Positions 29,190 through 39,393 of a DNA stretch of 64,000 nucleotides are shown piece by piece. Each line of letters starts with the position of its first letter. Position 1 is the first letter of the stretch. Under the pieces are notes generated by a model. That model was given only the letters and a program-made list of their open reading frames with translations. It was not told the DNA's origin and ran no database searches. The position numbers and the translations under genes were made by a program. This stretch comes from Falciphora oryzae (lineage: Eukaryota > Ascomycota > Sordariomycetes > Magnaporthales > Magnaporthaceae): positions 1-64,000 of the forward strand of contig JNVV01000063.1 in assembly GCA_000733355.1 (NCBI GenBank). The letters are read 5' to 3'.

Positions 29190-31376
29190 AGTTGCTCCGG
29201 TCGATGAACCCGCCGTGAGGAGTGCATTTTCTGGACTTGGCATTTGGTGTGCGAGGCAAGGCCTCTTGTAGAAAAGCCATCGCTGATGCGGTTGGTGGTC
29301 GGCCTCAGCCGCACAGCTGCGCCCAATCCTCCGGTGCGCACAAGTGCAGTTAGGACGGAACGGGGCGGCGCCCACGGGCAAGCCCCAAAACCACCCCGCC
29401 GTCGCTTCGCCAATCGGTGAAAGCCAGCGCACAGCGCCCCCCTTCCCTGTCAAGCCTGCCCTCTTGTCTCTCTCCGTTTCCACGTCACCGCTTATGGTTT
29501 ACGGTCTTGCAGGTCCGGCCCTGCCCATGCTGACGGCAGCAAAATTCTCCCAGCCTGCCCTACGAACCCGGTTAGCGGGTGACTTGGCGCTGTCTGCCTA
29601 GCACAGGGGCCGGATTGTGAGCTTGTATTGGGGGGGGAGTTTGGTCCGATGTCAGCACGCAGGATTTATGTCCACAAGCAGCGGTGGACCGTCACATGCA
29701 TGGTCGCATGTCTCGGACCTCAGAGTGTCACGTCTGCACGTGGCGTGTATAGTGTACCTTGGAGCATTGGAGCTTTGGGGATTCTAGACTCAAATCTAAA
29801 AACGCAGGGTCTCCCCCGAACAAACCTACTCGAACACGGTACGCATTTATCTTCCCGCGGGGATGGATGACTTCGCACGTTCACTGCCTCAACCGCTCTT
29901 CTAAGCGAGAGGAACCTTACATAAGAAATGTGTGTTATACCAAAAATTTGTTTCCAAGGATTGTCCTGTCTGCTGCATTTGCTTTGCTGCTTGCTGAAGT
30001 AACACATGGCTGGGGAAGTCCGGGTGTGAGATTCCACGACGGTTCGTATTGTCGAAGAATCGTCCACACAGTATCGTACGCTAGTGAATCAATCTCATAG
30101 CGAGCTTCTCTCTAAGATATAAAGGAATTCCGATTCTTGGCCCGAATATCTAGCCCTGTACAGCCACAATACCAAAGATGGCAATTACGCTAATATCCCT
30201 CTCAACATGGTGTTGTGATGAGTTTGAATGCTAGGATCGAGAGTTTTAAAAGTGAGACAAAATACTTTCCTCTTGTCAATTTATCTGTGACCACAAAAGT
30301 ACTTCCATCCGTATCACAGCCGCAGGGTTTCGGTACCGCTTCTGACTGTCGTAACTTCGACGCTTATACGCTCGAGCGAGTTAAAGTTATGGCCGTGGTA
30401 GACAAATAATGTTTATATACTGGAACACCGAAATGGCGAGGAACATTAATTATGACACATGGGGTTTACGGCTAAGTTGCTACAGTGATTCCTCGGTATA
30501 AACTGTGACAAGGGGCTTTTGGGTATGGGAGTGGGATACTATCGGACAGGTTGGGGAGAATAAATGCATCTCTCATGGGCACTCTGATGACAATCCCCTA
30601 CCTCAGACTGGTTAACTTGGAAATTCGGGTCTTGAAGAGAGAAAGCAGAACTAAAGGGGTGAATGCCGGATCTTAGGTTAGCCACAGAGTACATTCTGCA
30701 TACTAGAAACTTATAGGACGCCGCGATAACTTCATCTGTTTCTTTCTGCACCTTTCGGGTCTATTTTGAAAGGGCCTCTGGTATCGGCAGACTGGCTCAG
30801 ACCCTAACCCTCGGGCCACTTGACACACTGTTCGACAAGCGCGCCGGCATCAAACCGTCAATCCTCAAAGGGTCACAGCGTGGAGGTACGTGAGATAAGG
30901 CTCACATCCCAGGATATTTAGAGTTTCAAGCTTGGGATTCGTCTCGGAAGCCTGTTGGTTGAACGGCCGCGCACTTCGGAGCCTCCGAGCCGACTGCTGC
31001 TGTGCCACAGGCTGCAATGCGCACTGCGCCACGAGAGCGGCTTTCCCCGGCAGAAGCTCAGACGGAGACAGATGGCCGAGGTTTACCCGCCGATCGTATC
31101 CTGCCGCCGCCAACGAGTGGGTCCGCGCGCCAACTCGGCCTTCCTGCACCCACGGAGGATGTTCTGGACGCGGCCGCCAGAGCAGCCGAGGGAGCCGACT
31201 CGGAGCACGAGTAGCTTCTCGAGAAGCAGGACCGCGGAATAGACCCTGCGGAGCAGCCGACCGACTCCCAGGAAGCGTCTTCAGAGCCAGCAGCAAAAAC
31301 AGCAGCAGCAGCCGCTCGCATCATCTCGTCGGACCCTCTGCCGGCTGCTGCCGCTGCCGCCGCCTCCACTGCCGAC
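29190..31376. other. Intergenic, divergent promoter region of the AA11-like gene and GTR1
   Basis: About 2.2 kb. The part 29900-30800 is relatively AT-rich and has no ORF of note. The last ~370 bases before GTR1 are GC-rich, coding-like and in frame with it, but closed by a TAG (see findings). Confidence 0.55.
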
Positions 31377-32883
31377 ATGGCCTCGGTTGCGGCGTCGTCG
31401 TCGGTCGCGGGCGGCCTGGCGGCTCGCGTCCCCGAGCCCAAGAGCCAGAAGCTCAAGAAGAAGAAGATACTGCTCATGGGCAAGAGCGGATCGGGCAAAT
31501 CGAGCATGCGGTCAATCATATTCAGCAATTACCTGGCCAAGGACACGCGGAGACTGTGAGTTTGTTGCCGGCGCGCAGTGCTGCTTATCTCAACTCGGGA
31601 CCCTGGAGAGGGCGACACCAATTTTTATCCTGCGATTGCACCTTGTTCTCGGAGAATTGGCTGTTCCCTTATCTAATTGTCGACTGAAGTGCTGCATTCT
31701 GTCGGCTGTGATGTGTTTTTCATTTGCTTGGTTGCTTAGTCCTTGTTGCTTCTGTCATGGCTCCTCTCATCCTCCATCCCTGAGATGAACGAACCTCCTA
31801 AATCGACCTCTTCCATCCTTACACCCATGAGCCACTCCGTCGTAATCCTTCTAGCCTTCACCCAACCGCCCATGCTAACCAAGCTTTAGCGGCGCTACTA
31901 TTGATATCGACCTGTCTCACGTCAAGTTCCTGGGCAACCTGCAGCTGAACCTCTGGGACTGCGGCGGGCAGGAGGCATTTATGGAGAACTACCTGTCGCA
32001 GCAGCGCCAGCACGTCTTCAACCACGTCGGCGTCATGATCTACGTCTTCGACATCGAGTCGCGCGACGTCGACCGCGACATGGCCACCTACGTCACCATC
32101 CTCTCGGGCCTGATGCAGTACTCGCCCTCGGCCAAGATCTTTGTCCTCATCCACAAGATGGACCTGATCCCAAACCAGACCAAGGAGGCCGTCTTCGTCG
32201 AGCGCGTCGCCCTCATCCGCCAGCGCACCGCAGAGTACATCGCCAGCGCGGGCGTCGTCCTGCCCCAGCCCCACCACCCGGGCGGCTCCGGCGGGCTCGA
32301 CCTGACGCCCTTCGCCACCAGCATCTGGGACCAGTCGCTCTACAAGGCCTGGTCCGAGATCATCCACGACCTGATCCCCAGCCTCTCGCTCATTGAGGAG
32401 CACCTCGAGAAGCTGGGCCGCCTGATCCAGGCCGAGGAGATCCAGCTGTTCGAGCGCACCTCGTTCCTGGTCGTGTCCTCGTGGGTCTCCGAGATTGGGT
32501 CCATGAACCCGTTCCAGGACCGCCAGGAGCGCCTGAGCAACATCCTCAAGGCCTACAAGTCGTCCCTGTCAAAGTACACGGGCACCCCGCGCAACTCGGA
32601 GCAGTTCAAGGACTTTGAGCTCAAGGTCGGCACCCGCTTCAGCCTCTTCATCACAAAATTCACCACAAACACCTACATCCTCTGCTGCCTCCCGCCGGGC
32701 GAGGCCCTCTACAACTCGGCGAAGATGAACGTTAAGATCGCCGCCCGCCTCTTCGAGGGCCTTGACAACCCCGCCGCCGCTTCCGCAGCCACTCCCAAGG
32801 CTTCCATCACCGCCGCTGCCGGGTCCGGCGCCGGCGGCCACGCCGAGCCTTCAGCTGCGGGCGCTGTCGGGGCCGAAGCTTAG
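31377..32883 (+). CDS. GTR1: Rag-family GTPase GTR1 (RagA/B), TORC1 activator
   Basis: Two exons, 31377-31555 and 31890-32883, give 390 residues; the 334-nt intron runs GTGAGT...CTAAC...TTTAG. An Ala/Ser-rich N-terminal 25 residues precede [16 protein letters not shown], whose P loop (35-42) binds nucleotide. [20 protein letters not shown] and [14 protein letters not shown] are the RagA/B switch regions. HKMDLIPN is the Rag form of the guanine-specificity loop. The C-terminal half is the roadblock domain that pairs with GTR2 and Ragulator/EGO, followed by an Ala/Gly-rich tail. It signals amino-acid sufficiency to TORC1 at the vacuole. The ATG fits family length; the upstream in-frame sequence is interrupted by a stop. 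Confidence 0.95.
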
Positions 32884-33633
32884 GTGTCTTGATATCAAAC
32901 TTGCTTGGGTCGCATGACGCGCGTTCACATCGATTTATTGTTCTGATTGCCGATGGAGGGAAAAGACAGGCCTTCAAAATAATGTAGAACCTTTACGGAC
33001 TTAGGGACTTTCTGATACCCACTTGCTTAGCTTGCGATGGATGTACATGTCATCTTTCTACGTGGCTGCGTCTCTGGCAGCCTCTGCCACTCACTTGCAA
33101 TGGAAGATTTATACTTGCGCCTTACTTTTGATGCCTTTACTATCGTTATCTAGGCCGAGAATATCTTCGTTCTGGTCAACGAAGAGGGCAAAGGAAGCTA
33201 TCGTCATAGGGGTCTCACTCAGTGTAATTTTGATGAACTGTCGGTGGATCAAGACAGCTAACAGCTGGACAGTATGAGCAAAGTATGCTCAATCGACCAT
33301 ATGTTGACACACCTAGACAGGCAGTTGACGCTGCATGTTTAGCCGATAACAGAGAATATCCGAGAAACATCATCCCCTATGTATCGTCCCTTTTGTTATT
33401 TTGAGCAGTGAGTCATAAGAAAGCTCTAATATCTGAATGAATTTGGACCTAAAGCGCAATCGTCTCTGCTACCCGCTGTACCTGCCCAGCAGGCGTTATT
33501 AGATGAGCGGATAAACCAGCTGACAGCGCGTCGGCCTGAGTCGGTGTGCTGTGTCTCTATAAGGTAATACTGGTCTTTTGGGGAGTAAAAGCCGATGTTT
33601 GGAGCTTGGCGACCTCAAAGGTCACCCACGCCT
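32884..33633. other. Intergenic, AT-rich, between convergent GTR1 and SHP1
   Basis: 3' flanks of two convergent genes; no gene seen. Likely holds both terminators/poly(A) sites. Confidence 0.6.
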
Positions 33634-35039
33634 TCAGACCCACTTCACAACCGCCGTGCCGCCCTTCTTGAACTCGTCCATCTCGCCGAGGATAGTGCTG
33701 CGGTCAATATGCTCCTTGCTCGGGAAGGTGGTGGCAAGCACCCAGTTGCGGGATCGCGTGTCAGGGCTCGATTGCTGCACAAACCCGTAGACGTCACCGA
33801 TGGTATGGGTCGTGTTGAAGCGGGCGGGGACCCTCGTGCCGTTGGGAAGCTGAATGCGTATTGTCACGGACGGCTGAGACTCGTTCACCTCGGCAGGTAG
33901 GGGAGTGGGCTCGGCCGTCACTGTCGCGTCAATAGAAGAGGGAGCGTCGCCCGGGACGGGGCTTCCCAGTCGTCTTCCCTGACCGCCGAAGGGGCGGTAG
34001 ACGGTAGGGAGTTGGTGCCACTTCTTGTCATGCTCCTCCAGTTTCACATCGACCTCCTCGTCGAATGCAACGTCCATGAGATCCATGGGGGCTTTGCCGT
34101 GGTTGATGAGTCTTAGGTGACCTACGTTGCGAGGGTCATCATTCCTGAACAGAGGTCCGTCATCAATGCTGAATCCATCCTCCCACAGGTGCAGCGTGCG
34201 CGCAACGCGCCGCCTGTTAGAGGGCTGCTGGTCACCGACTCGCGGGATTGGGGCGCTAGTGGCTGGAACTGGGCGAGATGCGACGCCTTCACCACCAAGG
34301 GTCTGGCCGGCGCCGCCGAAGTTACCCGGCCGCGAGAGTCCAGTCCCCGCCGAGGGACCTCCTTGCGCACCGGCCCTGTAGAGAAATAGATTAGTCAGAC
34401 TTCAGAGCAGTAGAGAAGAAACAGGAAACGTAGTGGTCGTATGGTCTGGGGGGAATTGAAGTCAAACAAATAGATAGATACCTTGCGGCTTGCTGCAAGA
34501 TTTGGTGTTCGAGAGAGCGCCATTCATCGTTGGGGTCCTGCACCGCCAGTCCCGACTTCTCTCCCCCCGCAAAGAGATCTCCCCGAGCCCCTCCATGGTC
34601 GGCATCATCTTCATTCTCGTCCTTGTCTGCCAGATCCCCCAGAGTTCTCACCCCACTCTTGTTGCTTCGCGCCTGGCGAGAAGGCTGTGAGGGCTGGCTG
34701 CTGCTCCCTGCGGATGGTGGCGCCTGGTCCACCGCGGAGCGAGATGCAGTGTCGTGCTCGTCGTCGGCGATATCCTCGTCTTCAGTCGGGCCACCAAGGT
34801 AGGCCCCGACAGCCGCGTTTAGGTCCCAAGCGTGCTTGTTCAGCCAAAACCTGGCCTTTTGAGACGGGATGTCAGCAGCGTCCACGCCGGGGGCGGACCC
34901 AAAAGGATACCGCCAGCTAGAAGCAAGTATGTGAGGTTATGATTGACTGTACATTCTGCTCTGTCTGTTTGGTGACGCTGATGAACTCGTCGATGTCCGC
35001 TTGGTGTTTTTGTTGTTCAGAATCCGCTGAGGAATCCAT
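33634..35039 (-). CDS. SHP1: Cdc48/p97 adaptor Shp1/p47 (UBA-SEP-UBX)
   Basis: Three exons, 35039-34953, 34855-34482 and 34375-33634, give 400 residues. Exon 1 (29 codons: MDSSADSEQQ...EFISVTKQTEQN) joins ARFWLNKHAWDLNAAVGAYL to rebuild the ubiquitin-binding UBA domain (about 15-50). A disordered acidic/Ser linker leads to the SEP domain (about 205-275: LHLWEDGFSIDDGPLFR, VDVKLEEHDKKWH) and a C-terminal UBX domain (about 320-400: VTIRIQLPNGTRVPARFNTT). The protein recruits the Cdc48 ATPase to ubiquitylated substrates and to membrane fusion. The first intron has a weak donor (GTACAG) and a non-pyrimidine acceptor (CTGAC...AAAAG), but protein continuity supports it. Confidence 0.92.
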
Positions 35040-35889
35040 GGCAGCGGCGTTGAAGGTCAGATAGCAGCCGCGCGTAATGTGGCAATGGGATGGAACAGGT
35101 ACTATTGAGAGAGACTGAAGCTGATAGTTTGTTGGTGGATGGGACAGAAGAGCGCCAGGCCAGTTGCAGCCTGGGAGTTGCCTCTTGATAAATGCGACGA
35201 AAGAATAGCGGAGCTGCCGGAAGGTAGGTTTGTTTGTGCTTGGGCCCTGGCAGGCAGCTCCTCAGTGACGACAAACAGCTGGAGCGTGGGGTGCCCCTCC
35301 AAACGGCAGTTGCGATTATGTCACCACCATGCCGTCCAAGCTAACCATACAGTCAGGTTTCGTATCAAGCACCGTGCTCGGAGTTGGCGCCATGCGTATT
35401 GGAACCTGGAACAGCTAGCACCGTTTAGGTGGACGTAGAGCTAGTATTAAGGCTATACTTCTTCCTTCAAGATGTGCGGGATATGGTATACGAATGGAGC
35501 TGCTAGTAGATGCTGTGATCCCGACCGAACTGCTAGATCTACTCGGGGCGTTTGTGCAAGAAGCCAAACCGAAGCCATGTGCTATTTGATGGTTACACGC
35601 ACTGTGGCTCCTTCGTGGTGGGCGCTTGGCCCAAGCTTCTGGGCCAGGTCTGGGGCGGCGGAGAAACAGAAGGTACCTGGGGCGGAAAGCGTCCAAGAAC
35701 GCATATTGAACTGTCATCGCCGACAAACGCTGCAACTGCTGTCGCTGGCTAGAGATCTTCTCCCCGGGCAGCGATCCCCGGTTTGAGAGTGTCGGGAAGC
35801 GACCATTTTTCCCGATCGTCAACGTTCGCCCGACTTCGCTGTTCTCTTGCTTGGACGCATTGGCGAACAGATTGGACAGAAACCCCACG
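35040..35889. other. Divergent promoter region between SHP1 and MIM1
   Basis: About 850 bp between head-to-head starts; no separate gene is supported. Confidence 0.6.
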
Positions 35890-36370
35890 ATGGCCTCCGA
35901 CGACCGCTCAAGCAACCTAGCCGAGTCTGGCGTGACCATCCGTTCCGACAGCGAGCAGTACTCAGGCGGAGAAGATATTTCCACCTCGCCCCCTTCGTCC
36001 TCCTCCCCCGCCATCATACTTTACCAGCCCCCGACCGTCTGGTCCCTTCTCCGGAGCGCCGCCATAAACCTGTTGTTGCCCTTTGTCAACGGCGTGATGC
36101 TAGGGTTCGGCGAGCTTTTCGCCCATGAGGCGGCTTTCAGACTTGGCTGGAGTGGCACCAGGGTACGTCGCAGCGGAGGCTAGCTGATCAAGCATCGGCG
36201 AGCAAGGATAGGCCAAGCGCCCAGAACATATAGGGAGGAAGGCTAACATGCGCGCGCTCTAGATCTTTCCTCTTTCTCGGAGATCAAGGCACCCCGCTGG
36301 TCCTGGCATCGAAGTTATAGACAGGCCGCGGCCATCGACAGGACTCCAGGATCTGGCAAGCCTGGAATGA
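35890..36370 (+). CDS. MIM1: Mitochondrial import protein Mim1 (Tom13)
   Basis: Two exons, 35890-36162 and 36263-36370, give 126 residues; the intron is GTACGT...GCTAACA...CTCTAG. The N-terminal half is Ser/Asp-rich and disordered. The single transmembrane helix with its Gly motifs (LLRSAAINLLLPFVNGVMLG, then FGELFAHEAAFRLGWSGTRI) is the diagnostic Mim1 segment, and the short Arg-rich C-terminus follows the intron. Mim1 oligomerises in the mitochondrial outer membrane and inserts alpha-helical outer-membrane proteins, including TOM subunits. The ATG at 35890 is the first in a frame that upstream has only TTG codons. Confidence 0.9.
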
Positions 36371-36990
36371 TTGGATATGTCCGGGCGCTCTTCATCACGC
36401 TAGGCTCTTCCAGAATAACATTACTAGCGCAGCGCTGGATGCTCTGAGCCATGAGAGAGGGGGTACTAGTCTCCTCTGAGAGTGAACGGCCGTTTAAGGC
36501 TCGGCTCTTGGTGGCCCGTGGCGACGAGGGCTGTTGCGTCGACCTCCACATCAAGTCTACCTGAGCTCAAACAGAACCGGCTCGGTGGGCAGCTACTGGA
36601 ACGAGGTGTGCCCTCCTTTGTATAAAAATCTCTAAAAGCCATCTGGACGGGTATGAACTAGAAGAAGGCAACATAGCATGAAAGTTACGTCGCAGCTTGT
36701 AAAACCTGAGATATCAAACTCCGGAAGAGTCTGGGATATTTTCACGATGGTCATCACTGTTTTTGTTTTACACCTCCAGCGCGCGGCGGTTTCGGCGGGA
36801 TGATGGCGTGGGGTGTTGCGCACAGGCCTCAATGCAACATCTCCCGAGATCGCTGGACCCACTAAAAAATTCCAATTGGACACGAGCTTGGAGTGCATCT
36901 TCAGCAACTTGTTCGAAAGATCTCGATTGTGTTTCTTCAGTAGGGGCGAGCAAGTTGCGCGCGCCGCGTCCAAGAGATAAGAATTTGAAG
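36371..36990. other. Intergenic between MIM1 and OXA1
   Basis: About 620 bp, same-strand neighbours; no further gene seen. Confidence 0.6.
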
Positions 36991-38571
36991 ATGTTACCGA
37001 GCAGAGGACTTTCAAGATGCCTAGCCAGGCAAAGGCTTGACTCCAAGGTAGGATCGGTCGCCGTGGGCCAACGCGGTGCCACATCGCTCTGGGAATAGCA
37101 TCCTTTGGAGGCTGAGAACTGACCTCGGTCGAACGCGCCACCACTCTCGCAGTTTCTGTTAGCGCCCTTACAACCCATGAGGCCAACCGGTGGAGTCAGG
37201 CAATTCGGGACCACTCTGCGCACCAATACCGGCACCCGCACCATCCGATTATCACAGACGACTGGCCTGGTGGGGGGATCGAGGAGGACAGTAGTCGTCG
37301 TCCCAGGGGCCGCCGGCGCCGGCGCGGTGGGAATGTTTGCCCAGGGCAAGGTATCCCCGCTCGCCTCCGCACTGCAGGTGCGCAACGCCTCGACAGCGCC
37401 GCAGTCCCCCGCCGCAGGCTCTGCCGAGGCTGCACCCACCTCCCTCCCCGATCCCACCATGGTCGACACCAGCAGCCTGGACAACCTCTTCGAGGGATCG
37501 CGCCTTCTCGATATGCACGACCACATCGGCTATCTCAAGGAGATGGGACTCGAGTTTGGCTGGGGCCCTACGTCCGTGGTGCAATGGGCCTTGGAACACA
37601 TCCATGTCTACACTGGCCTGCCGTGGTGGGCCTCGATAGTCGCGTTTGCCGTCGGTCTGAGGGTCCTCGTTCTCAAGCCCGTCTGGACCGCCTACATCCA
37701 CTCCAACAGAATGCAGATCCTGCGCAAGGACCCCAAACACGCGGCTGACTACGCCGAGATGCAGCGCCTGCTCACGTCCACCGACCCCAACAAGACCATG
37801 CTCATTACCCAAGTACGCCAGAGGATCTCGGCCGCCCAGAAGGCAGCCGGCGTCAGCGTCATGAAGACGATGCTACCCATGCTGCAAGTGCCTATCGGCT
37901 TCGGCGCCTTCCGCCTCCTCAACAATGCCGCAAAGCTCCCCGTGCCTAGCTTTGAGACGGGCGGCGTGCTCTGGTTCACGGACCTGACCGCCGCCGACCC
38001 CTATTACGTGCTCCCCATGGTCTCGACGAGTCTTGTCCTCTTCATGTTCCGCACCCTGCAGACGAACGGAACCATGGACCCGACCCAGGCCCCTGTCTTG
38101 AAGATGATGCAGTACATCCTGACGCCCATCACCTTCTTCGCCACCCTCAAGCTCAATGCTGGCGTCCAGATATACCTTGCTGTCTCCAGTTTTCTTCAAA
38201 TCTTCCAGACTCAGATTCAAAACCAGCCCGCGATGCGCAAGCTGGCTGGCCTTCCGCCACTCGGTGTCCCGGCCGCCGGCGCTGGCATTCCGAAGATTAA
38301 ATGGGAGGCGCCTCGCACCATCAGCACGTCCGCTACAGTCCATGGTGAGAGTGAGGGTGCCGGATCCAAGAACCCCGTTGCCGACTTCAAGAACGCCTGG
38401 AAGGGCACGCGCGAGAAGTTCAAGAGCTACACCGGGAATGGTGAGGCAAAGAAGGCGGCAGCTGCTGCCGACAAGTACGAGCAGAGGAGGCGTGACGAAG
38501 AGGAGGAGAAATTCCTCGCCCGACGGGACGAGGCGCAGCGCAGGAACAGACGACCCCGCCGCAATGAGTGA
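36991..38571 (+). CDS. OXA1: Mitochondrial inner-membrane insertase Oxa1
   Basis: Two exons, 36991-37047 and 37153-38571, give 491 residues. The small first exon encodes MLPSRGLSRCLARQRLDSK, an Arg-rich amphipathic presequence; it splices (AAG|GTAGGA...CTCGCAG) in frame into FLLAPLQPMRPTGG, so the ATG at 37177 is not the true start. The YidC/Oxa1 core covers about residues 155-380, with hydrophobic segments such as LPWWASIVAFAVGLRVLVL and MLPMLQVPIGFGAFRLL. The long basic C-terminal tail (EQRRRDEEEEKFLARR to RPRRNE) is the matrix ribosome-binding extension typical of Oxa1 rather than Cox18. It inserts mitochondrially encoded and imported proteins into the inner membrane. Confidence 0.94.
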
Positions 38572-39393
38572 AGGAAGGAACCAGCGTGAAAGGGACAAGA
38601 AGACGAGAAAACGGAATGACGTTGGTCGTGGACGTGGCTCTATCATACCTGGCTTGAGGATGGCGGTATCATGCGCTAAACAGCGTAGACCCGAGGCGGC
38701 ACTGTCGCTTCTCCTTTTCTCTCTCTGTGTCCTTGTTTCGACTCGGCGTCGATTCTGACCATGTGTCGTCGACATTGTACAAATTCCTGGACATGTATGA
38801 CGGTGTTGACCTGTAATAATATAGAAGGAAAAATATACAAAATTCCGGATCCAGGAGTTCATGTTGTGTCTGGTCTCCCCAATCTCGAATTCTAGTGTTC
38901 ATTCATTTCCCTGCACAAATCAGCTTCGCCTTTTCTTCATCTTCGCACTTGACGATTAATTACTCATATCGGTTGCGAGACAGTCTTCTGTCTCTTTTGT
39001 TCTTCACAGAACACAGGTCCATTCAATACCTTGTCTTGCTCCACCTAGATAAAATCTTCGGCGGCTGACGTAGACGGCCAAAGAAACCGGGCGCTATCGG
39101 ACCGGTCCGCATAGCCGCCCGACCCCTGGTCTGGATCACGTCTTATTGGTAAGTCTGGTTGGTAGGGGTCCGCAGAGGCTGCCAACAGCAACTTACTGCC
39201 TGCCCAACGACCATCCATGGCCTGCCATTTGCCGCCTAGCAGTGTTGCCTCGGCTCCGACCCCCTCGCACTCGTATTGTGAATATGCAGGCCTGTAGTCT
39301 GTCCCGGCTCTCATCTTCTGGTCAGCTCACTGCGGTTTGTTTTCACCTTGACATCCCCCAACACCCAAAGCTCACACGCGCACACACTCTGTC
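38572..39393. other. Intergenic between OXA1 and the first HET gene
   Basis: About 820 bp with no supported gene; boundary between the conserved block and the accessory island. Confidence 0.55.

Noticed and set aside
37177..37179. ATG at 37177 as the OXA1 start
   Set aside because: An upstream 19-codon exon with a good donor and acceptor gives a proper mitochondrial presequence in frame.
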